A stretch of 11,657 nt of DNA from JBBSHJ01 sp038253135 (lineage in GTDB: Bacteria; Actinomycetota; Actinomycetes; Mycobacteriales; QHCD01). The position numbers and the translations under genes were made by a program. The stretch lies in assembly GCA_038253135.1 (NCBI GenBank), contig JBBSHJ010000099.1, positions 1 through 11,657 on the forward strand, read 5' to 3'. Below are positions 6,186 to 11,657 of the stretch, one piece after another. A model generated the notes under the pieces. The model made no database searches. It worked only from the letters and a program-made list of their open reading frames with translations, and was not told where the DNA came from. How positions within the stretch are numbered: position 1 is the first letter of the stretch; every line of letters begins with the position of its first letter.

Positions 6186-6191
6186 ACAGTA
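6186..6191 (-). promoter_or_regulatory. Candidate -10 element for a leaderless gcvT transcript
   Basis: Read on the minus strand, TACTGT (fits TAnnnT) is followed by exactly six bases and then the gcvT ATG. This would put the transcription start at or next to the start codon. The -35 region is weak (TCGTAG or nearby). The same TAnTGT-six bases-ATG geometry occurs before the aldo/keto reductase at 139-151, which supports both. gcvT could be read from here independently of the upstream gene. Confidence 0.4.
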
Positions 6192-6218
6192 TCGGAGCGA
6201 CGTGGATGCCTACGATCG

Positions 6219-6803
6219 TTACGTCGCCGGCCTCTTGTCGCGGACCTCGTCGACCTTGCCCAGCGCGCTCCGCAGCTCATCGAGCCACTCCTGCGTGTGC
6301 GCGCCGACCAGCCGCACGGACCACGCCAGCGCATCGGCGCGGCTGCGGGCGACACCGGACTCCACCAGGGTGTCGAGCACCCGCCGCTCCGGCTGCCGGA
6401 GCCGGGTCATGATCGGTGCCGCGAGGTGGGTGAAGAGCTTGGTCGTCTCACCGCAGGTCACGCCCCAGGACACCGTGCGGTCGGCGCGGTGCTGGAGCTC
6501 GCGGGCGATGCCCATGCGCTCGCCGCGGGTGTCCTCGCGGAACCGGCTGATCCGGCCCGCCTCCTCGGCCGCCGCGCCGGCTCGATCCGTCGCCGGGGCC
6601 GCGTCGTCGGCCGGGGTCGCCCCGTCCCCGGCCGCGGCGGTGACCGGCGGCAGCGTTCCGATGATGAGGATCTCCTCGCGATCGACGGTCACCGCCGGTT
6701 CGCCGGTGAACCAGTCGGGCAGCCGGCCCCGGAGCCAGCCTCGAATGTCCGCTTCGGCCCTTCTCGGGCCAGGCACCGCGGAAGCCTGTGCTGAGTTGGT
6801 CAT
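6219..6803 (-). CDS. Conserved hypothetical protein, 194 aa
   Basis: I do not recognise a named family or function, although the C-terminal half looks like a type common in Actinomycetota. Residues 16-52 form a small mixed segment (RAEADIRGWLRGRLPDWF, then EEILIIGTLPPV), and 53-83 is an Ala/Asp/Pro linker. Residues 84-190 are mainly charged helices: SRFREDTRGERMGIARELQH, then a segment with TVSWGVTCGETTKLFTHLAAP. The end contains RQPERRVLDTLVESGVARSR followed by ADALAWSVRLVGAHTQEWLDELRSAL. The RRVLDTLVESGVARSRADAL part resembles a ribbon-helix-helix or short helical DNA-binding pattern, which is only a suggestion. There is no signal peptide or membrane helix. The start could be ATG 6803 or GTG 6821 (six codons earlier). 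Neither has a good ribosome site, and I chose ATG. The gene is divergent from lpd and precedes gcvT by 39 nt. Confidence 0.75.
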   Translation of the reverse strand: MTNSAQASAVPGPRRAEADIRGWLRGRLPDWFTGEPAVTVDREEILIIGTLPPVTAAAGDGATPADDAAPATDRAGAAAEEAGRISRFREDTRGERMGIARELQHRADRTVSWGVTCGETTKLFTHLAAPIMTRLRQPERRVLDTLVESGVARSRADALAWSVRLVGAHTQEWLDELRSALGKVDEVRDKRPAT

Positions 6804-6809
6804 GGCTCG

Positions 6810-6833
6810 ATGATTACTCACTTACATGATTAC
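6810..6833 (+). repeat. AT-rich direct repeat in the divergent promoter region
   Basis: ATGATTAC occurs at 6810-6817 and 6826-6833, separated by TCACTTAC, so the last four bases TTAC recur every 8 bp across three units. This is the most AT-rich spot nearby, directly upstream of the minus-strand gene starting at 6803 and overlapping its alternative GTG start. It could be an operator or promoter element. There is no known match that I can name. Confidence 0.4.
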
Positions 6834-7015
6834 AGCCAGCCGGTTCGCCGACGGCGTACGACGTGCCGCCCGACCACGTCCCGGGGTCCGCGGCCGGTCG
6901 ATCGGGGATACGTCGCACGCCGTCGTTCGAGGATGAAAGGATGGCCGCGAAGGCTGCCCGCCGGGCACCCCGCGGCCCGGCGCGTCGTACCCGGTGAAAA
7001 CGCGAGGAGACCCCT

Positions 7016-8395
7016 GTGCCGGAGAACGTGTTCGATCTGGTGATCTTGGGCGGAGGCAGTGGCGGGTACGCCGCGGCCTTCCGGGCCGCCGAGCTCGGCA
7101 AGTCGGTGGCACTGGCGGAGAAGGCCGAGTTCGGAGGGACCTGCCTGCACCGGGGCTGCATCCCGACCAAGGCGCTGCTGCACGCCGCCGAGGTCGCGGA
7201 CGAGACCCGCGAGAGCGAGCAGTTCGGCGTCCGTGCCAGCTTCGAGGGCATCGACATGGCCGGGGTGCTCAAATACAAGGACTCGACCGTCAACCGGCTC
7301 TACAAGGGTCTGCAGGGCCTGGCCCGCGCGCACAAGATCACGGTGGTCGAGGGTGAGGGCCGGCTGGCTTCGCCGACCTCGATCGAGGTCGGCGGGGAAC
7401 GCTACGAGGGCCGGCACGTCCTGCTCGCCACCGGCTCGGCGCCCAAGTCGCTGCCCGGTCTCACCATCGACGGCGACCGTGTCATCTCCTCCGAGCACGC
7501 GCTGCGCCTGGACCGTGTCCCATCGTCCGTGGTCGTCCTCGGCGGCGGCGTGATCGGCGTGGAGTTCGCCAGCGTGTGGCGTTCCTTCGGCGCGGAGGTC
7601 ACGATCGTGGAGGCGCTGCCGCACCTCGTCCCGCTGGAGGACGAGAGCAGCTCCAAGCTGCTCGAGCGCCAGTTCCGCCGGCGCGGCATCAGCTACCACC
7701 TCGGGACGCGGTTCTCCGGCGTCGACTACACCGATGCCGGCGTGCGGGTCTCCACCGAGGACGGCGCATCTATCGACGCCGACCTGCTGCTCGTCGCGGT
7801 CGGCCGCGGCCCGGTCTCCGCCGGGCTCGGCTTCGAGGAGGCCGGCGTCACGCTCGACCGCGGCTACGTCGTCGTCGACGACCTGTGCCGTACGTCGGTC
7901 CCCACCGTTTCGGCCGTCGGCGACCTGATCCCGACCTGGCAGCTCGCACATGTCGGATTCGCCGAGGGCATCCTCGTCGCCGAGCGCATCGCGGGCCTGC
8001 CCGTCGTACCGATCGACTATCCCGGCGTCCCACGCATCACCTACTGCCAGCCCGAGGTCGCCTCGGTCGGGCTGACCGAGGCGCAGGCCGCGGAGAAGCA
8101 CGGCGCCGACAAGCTGAAGACGTTCACCTACGATCTCGCCGGCAACGGCCGCAGCCAGATCCTCAAGACGCAGGGCGCGGCGAAGGTGGTGTCGCTCGAA
8201 GACGGACCGGTGCTCGGCGTGCACATCGTCGGCAACCGGGTCGGCGAGCTGATCGCCGAGGCTCAACTGATCGTGAACTGGGAGGCGCTCCCGGCCGAGG
8301 TCGCCCAGCTGATCCACCCGCACCCGACCCAGTCGGAGGCCATCGGCGAGGCGCACCTGGCGCTGGCCGGCAAGCCGCTGCACGTCCACGCATAA
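7016..8395 (+). CDS. lpdA: Dihydrolipoyl dehydrogenase (E3)
   Basis: This 459-residue flavoprotein reoxidises dihydrolipoyl groups with NAD+ in pyruvate and 2-oxoglutarate dehydrogenase complexes and in glycine cleavage. In order it shows the FAD-binding GGGSGGYAA (12-20), the redox disulfide Cys43-Cys48 in GGTCLHRGCIPTK, the second FAD contact LLATGS (136-141), the NAD-binding GGGVIGVEFA (176-185), SAVGDL (299-304), and the interface motif HPHPTQSEA (434-442) with catalytic His436 and Glu441. It is full length. The GTG start has GAGGAGA (7004-7010) 5 nt upstream and gives MPENVFDLVILGGG. It is followed by sucB after 44 nt, so the pair is probably one operon. No convincing promoter was found in the 180 bp upstream. 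Because gcvT is also in the window, this E3 may serve both systems, which is inference. Confidence 0.96.
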   Translation: MPENVFDLVILGGGSGGYAAAFRAAELGKSVALAEKAEFGGTCLHRGCIPTKALLHAAEVADETRESEQFGVRASFEGIDMAGVLKYKDSTVNRLYKGLQGLARAHKITVVEGEGRLASPTSIEVGGERYEGRHVLLATGSAPKSLPGLTIDGDRVISSEHALRLDRVPSSVVVLGGGVIGVEFASVWRSFGAEVTIVEALPHLVPLEDESSSKLLERQFRRRGISYHLGTRFSGVDYTDAGVRVSTEDGASIDADLLLVAVGRGPVSAGLGFEEAGVTLDRGYVVVDDLCRTSVPTVSAVGDLIPTWQLAHVGFAEGILVAERIAGLPVVPIDYPGVPRITYCQPEVASVGLTEAQAAEKHGADKLKTFTYDLAGNGRSQILKTQGAAKVVSLEDGPVLGVHIVGNRVGELIAEAQLIVNWEALPAEVAQLIHPHPTQSEAIGEAHLALAGKPLHVHA

Positions 8396-8439
8396 CCTGA
8401 CTTACCGCCGATCACGGCCAGCTGAAGGAGTCGAGCCCC

Positions 8440-9921
8440 ATGCCCACGTCCGTCACGATGCCCGCTCTCGGCGAAAGCGTCACCGAGGGCACCGTCACCC
8501 GCTGGCTCAAGCAGGAGGGCGACACGGTCGAGGCCGACGAGCCGTTGCTCGAGGTCTCGACCGACAAGGTCGACACCGAGATCCCCTCCCCTGCCGGTGG
8601 CGTCCTCAGCGCGATCAAGGTCAAGGAGGACGAGACCGTCGAGATCGGTGTCGAGCTGGCGGTCATCGACGAGCCCGGGTCCGGCGGCGGTACGGGCGAG
8701 CAGCCCGCGGCCGCGCCGGAACCCGAGCCAGAGCCTGACCAGGAGCAGGAGCAGGACCTGCCGGAGCCTGAATCCCAGCTGGCTAAAGACGGGCGGGCCG
8801 AGGATCGGCAGCCTGAGCCGGCCCAGGCCCAGCCGCAATCCGAGCCGGCGCCGGCGCCGCAGACCGCGAGCCCGCAGCAGCCGGCGGCCCAGCAACCGGC
8901 GCCCACACCCCAGCCGGCGCCGGCCCAGCCCGCGCCGCAGTCACAGAAGCAGCCGGCCGCCGACAGCGGCGACGGCTCCGGCCCCTACGTCACACCGCTG
9001 GTGCGCAAGCTCGCTGCCGAGCACGACGTCGACCTCGCGTCGCTGTCCGGCACGGGGGTCGGCGGCCGGATCCGCAAGCAGGACATCCTCGATGCCGCGG
9101 AGAAGGGCAAGGCTGCGGCGCCCGAGGCGCCGTCGCCGGAGCGGTCCGCGCCGGCCGCACCGGTCGCCGTACCCGCGGCCGCCGCGGCCCTGCGCGGCAA
9201 GACCGAGAAGATGTCGCGGATCCGCAAGGTCATCGCGGAGCGGACCTTCAACTCGCTGCAGACCACCGCGCAGCTCACCTCGGTCATCGAGGTCGACATC
9301 ACCAACATCGCCAATCTGCGCAACCGCGCCAAGGCCGACTTCGCCGCTCGCGAGGGTGTGAAGCTGTCCTTCCTGCCGTTCTTCGCGCTGGCCGCGATCG
9401 AGTCCCTCAAGGCGCACCCGAAGATCAACGCCGGCATCAATGTCGATCAGGGCACGATCACCTACTACGACGCCGAGCACCTGGCGATCGCCGTCGACAC
9501 CGAGCGGGGCCTTGCCTCCCCGGTGATCCACAACGCCGGAGACCTCAACCTCGGCGGCATCGCCCGCAAGATCGCCGATCTGGCCGAGCGCACCCGCAAG
9601 AACAAGGTCAGCCCCGAGGAGCTCGGCGGCGGGACCTTCACGCTCACCAACACCGGCAGCCGCGGTGCGCTGTTCGACACGCCGATCCTCAACCAGCCGC
9701 AGGAGCAGGTGGCGATTCTGGGCACCGGTGCCGTGGTGAAGCGTCCGGTGGTCATCGACGATGCCGAGCTCGGCGAGGTCATCGCGGTGCGCTCGATGGT
9801 CTACCTGGCACTGACCTATGACCACCGCGTCGTCGACGGTGCCGACGCCGCCCGCTTCCTGGTCACCATGAAGGACCGCCTCGAGCAGGGCTCGTTCGAG
9901 GCGGAGCTCGGCCTCGGCTGA
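8440..9921 (+). CDS. sucB: 2-oxoglutarate dehydrogenase-type E2, dihydrolipoamide acyltransferase
   Basis: E2 carries the lipoyl swinging arm and transfers the acyl group to CoA in the core of the 2-oxo acid dehydrogenase complexes. Of the 493 residues, 1-77 form one lipoyl domain with Lys43 in EVSTDKVDTE as the lipoylated residue. Residues 78-178 are a Pro/Ala/Gln/Glu linker. Residues 182-222 are the E1/E3-binding domain (YVTPLVRKLAAEH...GTGVGGRIRKQDIL). Residues 225-250 are a second Ala/Pro linker, and 255-490 the catalytic domain ending in LTYDHRVVDGADAARF with active-site His462 and Asp466. The ATG has GAAGGAG 9 nt upstream. Actinobacterial homologues that I know often carry two lipoyl domains, and only one is seen here. 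Actinobacterial E2 of this type can serve both pyruvate and 2-oxoglutarate complexes, so the exact substrate is not settled. No E1 gene is in the window. Confidence 0.94.
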   Translation: MPTSVTMPALGESVTEGTVTRWLKQEGDTVEADEPLLEVSTDKVDTEIPSPAGGVLSAIKVKEDETVEIGVELAVIDEPGSGGGTGEQPAAAPEPEPEPDQEQEQDLPEPESQLAKDGRAEDRQPEPAQAQPQSEPAPAPQTASPQQPAAQQPAPTPQPAPAQPAPQSQKQPAADSGDGSGPYVTPLVRKLAAEHDVDLASLSGTGVGGRIRKQDILDAAEKGKAAAPEAPSPERSAPAAPVAVPAAAAALRGKTEKMSRIRKVIAERTFNSLQTTAQLTSVIEVDITNIANLRNRAKADFAAREGVKLSFLPFFALAAIESLKAHPKINAGINVDQGTITYYDAEHLAIAVDTERGLASPVIHNAGDLNLGGIARKIADLAERTRKNKVSPEELGGGTFTLTNTGSRGALFDTPILNQPQEQVAILGTGAVVKRPVVIDDAELGEVIAVRSMVYLALTYDHRVVDGADAARFLVTMKDRLEQGSFEAELGLG

Positions 9922-9943
9922 GCGCTCGCCCGAGGCAGCTGCG

Positions 9944-10675
9944 GTGACGAGCGAGGGGGCCGAGCGACCGGCCCTGATCGTCGTCGCGCACGGCACCTCG
10001 GATGCCGACGGCGTCGCGACGTGGGAGCAGATTGCCGACGCCGTCCGGGGCCGGGTCGAGGTGCCGGTCGGGCTGGCGTACGCCGACGTCCGGGCACCGA
10101 CGATCGCGGAGGCCCTTTCGCGGATCGCCGCCCCGGCGGTCGTCGTACCCGCCTTCCTTGCCAGCGGCTACCACGTCCGAACCGACATTCCCGCACAAGT
10201 CGTCGCGACCGGCCGCGCCGACGTGTCGGTGGCACCGGCGCTCGGGCCGGACGCGGCTCTGGTCGCGGTCGCCGCGGAGCGACTCCGCCAGGCCGGCCGG
10301 CGCACCGGTGACGCGGTCGTCCTCGGCGCGGCCGGATCCACTGACCGGCAGGCGCAAGCCGAAACCGATGTGGCCGCGGCGGCACTCTCGCAGGTGCTCG
10401 GAGTAGCGGTCGCACCGGCGGCGATCAGCGGCGAGCCGCCGGTCGCCGAGGTGGTGGCCCGGCTGCGCCACGACGGCGCCGCGCGGGTCGCCGCGGCCTG
10501 CTGGCTGCTCGCCCCCGGTTTCTTCGCCCGGTCGCTGGTGAGCGGGAGCGGCGCCGACCTCGTCGCTGCCCCGCTCGGTGCCCACCCGGAGGTCGCGGCG
10601 TCGATCGTGCGCCGATACGACGCCACCGTCCGGCTGGCCAACGCGGGCGACACGCCCGACGGCTCGACCCGCTAG
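9944..10675 (+). CDS. CbiX/SirB-family sirohydrochlorin chelatase
   Basis: The family inserts Co2+ (cobalamin synthesis) or Fe2+ (siroheme synthesis) into sirohydrochlorin. The 243 residues form two related halves, as in long-form CbiX. The N-terminal half has ALIVVAHGT with metal-ligand-type His16 and VPAFLASGYHVRTDIP (68-83) with His77, both expected active-site positions. The C-terminal half has VLGAAGSTDRQA (126-137), RVAAACWLLAPGFFARSL (181-198) and PLGAHPEVAASIVRRY (210-225), with no second His pair at the same positions. The GTG start (9944) lies 22 nt after the sucB stop, with GAGG (9932-9935) about 8 nt upstream, so it is probably co-transcribed with lpd-sucB. Whether the metal is cobalt or iron cannot be told. 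No other siroheme or cobalamin synthesis gene adjoins it, although a B12 riboswitch lies about 8 kb upstream. Confidence 0.85.
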   Translation: MTSEGAERPALIVVAHGTSDADGVATWEQIADAVRGRVEVPVGLAYADVRAPTIAEALSRIAAPAVVVPAFLASGYHVRTDIPAQVVATGRADVSVAPALGPDAALVAVAAERLRQAGRRTGDAVVLGAAGSTDRQAQAETDVAAAALSQVLGVAVAPAAISGEPPVAEVVARLRHDGAARVAAACWLLAPGFFARSLVSGSGADLVAAPLGAHPEVAASIVRRYDATVRLANAGDTPDGSTR

Positions 10676-10709
10676 GTACGGCGGTTTCGGACAAGGAGTA
10701 TTGGCAGAC

Positions 10710-11150
10710 GTGCGCATCGTCGTCACCGGCGCTTTCGGTCTGATCGGGACCACGTTGGTGCGCGCTCTCGGCGAGTGGCCATGACGTCGTGCGCCTCGTT
10801 CGGAGCCCGACGAACGGATCCGACCAGGCCCGCTGGGATCCGGTCGAGCGACGCCTCGAGCCCGCGGTCATCAGCGGCGCGGACGCGGTCATCAACCTGG
10901 CGGGACCAGGGATCGGCGACCGTCGCTGGACCCAGGCGCGAAAGCGCTTGGTCCGGCAGGCGCGGGTTGACGCGACGGCGACGATGGCGGCGATCGCCGC
11001 CGCGGACCATCCGCCGGCCGTACTGCTGTCCGCATCCGCGGTGGGCTGGTACGGCGACACCGGCGATCAGGTGGGCGACGAGACGGCCGAGCGGGGCACC
11101 GGTTTCCTCGCCGACCTGTGCGTGGACTGGGAAGGGGCGGCGGCTCAGCT
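10710..11150 (+). pseudogene. Broken TIGR01777-family NAD-dependent epimerase/oxidoreductase
   Basis: The start frame reads VRIVVTGAFGLIGTTLVRALGE, the Rossmann nucleotide-binding beginning of the family. It reaches a TGA at 10782-10784 after 24 codons. The family sequence resumes in another frame from 10777 as GHDVVRLVRSP, then ADAVINLAGPGIGDRRWTQA, LLSASAVGWYGDTGD and DWEGAAAQL. A change of one base (extra T at 10776) or loss of two bases near there explains the shift. After about 11150 homology stops, and the frame runs to a TAG at 11206-11208 through sequence antisense to the neighbouring gene. About half of a normal 300-residue protein is missing. Start candidates are GTG 10710 or TTG 10701, with AAGGAG at 10693-10698. 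It lies 34 nt after the CbiX-type gene in the same direction. The frameshift alone could be a sequencing error, but the truncation could not. Confidence 0.85.
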
Positions 11151-11657
11151 CCGGTGCAACGCCCAGATCCGCCAGCCGGACGGGCTCGCCCGCAGCTGCA
11201 CCGTGTAGGCCGCGGGCGAGGATGCGGCGAAGCTGCGCGATCCGTGCGCGCCGATGACCGCGTAGGGCCGCATCGATTGCCGCACCCGCAGCACCACACG
11301 AGTGCTCGTGCGGCTCACCGGCGTTACCTCCCGCATCATGTGTGTGCATCCGCGGACCGTCTCGCCGCTGGCCGCCAGCGACGACAGCGTGGCGGTGTCC
11401 GCCCGCCGCGCCGGGCTGCCCACGGCGTAGACGCCGTCGAGCTTGCTGGCGTCGGCCGCGGCGAACGCGTCCGCCCGGCGTCGATCGAGCACGGACAGCG
11501 TCCTGGCCCACCCGGTGGCCGCGGCGAAGCCGGCGGTTGGCGGTGCTTGCGCCCTCGGTGTGCTCCCGCCGTGCGGCGTGGCGGGTGGTGGCGGTTGTGG
11601 GCTCGGTCGTTGCGGGCTCGGTCGTTGCGGGCTCGGTCGTTGCGGGCTCGGTCGTTG
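11145..11657 (-). CDS. Unknown protein, C-terminal part with Pro-rich repeat linker (N-terminus outside window)
   Basis: The frame is open from the right edge to a TGA at 11147-11145, giving 170 residues. The first 20 are four copies of QRPSP, then a Pro/Ala/Gly-rich stretch (QPPPPATPHGG...AQAPP) to about residue 42. From about 44 there is a compact domain: GWARTLSVLDRRRADAFAAAD, then LDGVYAVGSPARRAD, GETVRGCTHMM, TRVVLRVRQSMRPYAVIG, and the end VQLRASPSGWRIWALHRS. The alternating strand pattern and GWRI ending resemble small extracytoplasmic domains tethered through Pro-rich linkers in actinobacterial membrane proteins, but I cannot name a family. The N-terminus, probably with a membrane segment, is not visible. 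A GTG at 11492 is an internal codon rather than the likely start, because the open frame and repeat continue upstream. The gene is tail-to-tail with the truncated epimerase gene. Confidence 0.65.
   Translation of the reverse strand, partial: QRPSPQRPSPQRPSPQRPSPQPPPPATPHGGSTPRAQAPPTAGFAAATGWARTLSVLDRRRADAFAAADASKLDGVYAVGSPARRADTATLSSLAASGETVRGCTHMMREVTPVSRTSTRVVLRVRQSMRPYAVIGAHGSRSFAASSPAAYTVQLRASPSGWRIWALHRS
11599..11657 (+). repeat. 15-bp tandem repeat, about four copies, running off the edge
   Basis: The unit GGGCTCGGTCGTTGC occurs at 11599-11613, 11614-11628 and 11629-11643. A fourth copy at 11644-11657 lacks only its last base because the window ends. The copies are identical. On the minus strand each unit encodes Gln-Arg-Pro-Ser-Pro in frame with the partial gene at 11145-11657, so changes in copy number would lengthen or shorten its linker without a frameshift. 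Confidence 0.95.

Noticed and set aside
6180..6218. Glycine riboswitch ahead of gcvT
   Set aside because: The gap is 39 nt, far too short, and none of the conserved glycine aptamer sequence is visible.
6830..8389. Long open frame (519 codons) antisense to lpd
   Set aside because: It is in codon register with lpd on the opposite strand, which stays stop-free because of high G+C at first and third positions. It has no family motifs and lpd is unmistakable.

Overview
The window is about 70% G+C DNA from an actinobacterium. The evidence is strong G/C preference at third codon positions, GTG and TTG starts, probable leaderless promoters, an actinobacterial-type lpd-sucB pair, and a 66-residue protein of a type I know from Actinomycetota. 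Family or genus cannot be fixed from this stretch. No tRNA, rRNA, CRISPR array or complete mobile element is visible.

Left edge (1-1137): the last 38 residues of an IS982-type transposase end 33 nt before an intact aldo/keto reductase gene. The reductase promoter appears to overlap the end of the insertion sequence. Positions 1138-1413 hold no intact gene. A small minus-strand gene (1414-1614) points away from the next block.

Corrinoid block (1715-4032): a cobalamin riboswitch with a possible translational expression platform precedes a TTG-started secreted protein. That protein has a transcobalamin/DUF4430-like domain, a low-complexity stalk and a C-terminal membrane anchor. Next in the same direction is a CobT-family protein that has lost both catalytic glutamates and gained an acidic tail. 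Together they suggest a B12-repressed unit for capturing or sensing corrinoids at the cell surface. This is the most likely undescribed system here.

Minus-strand block (4040-6803): transcription would run from an unknown 194-residue protein to gcvT (glycine-cleavage T protein) to a GH130-family mannoside phosphorylase or mannosidase. The last two genes are 19 nt apart. gcvT may also be read from its own leaderless promoter.

Plus-strand block (7016-10675): lpd (E3) and sucB (E2) of the 2-oxo acid dehydrogenase complexes are followed after 22 nt by a CbiX/sirohydrochlorin-chelatase-type gene, a second tetrapyrrole link. Next comes a broken NAD-dependent epimerase gene of the TIGR01777 family (10710-11150), with a frameshift and loss of its 3' half. 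Its truncated end abuts a minus-strand gene (11145-11657, running off the edge). That gene encodes an unknown protein with a Pro-rich segment built from a 15-bp tandem repeat, so the right end looks like a rearrangement junction.
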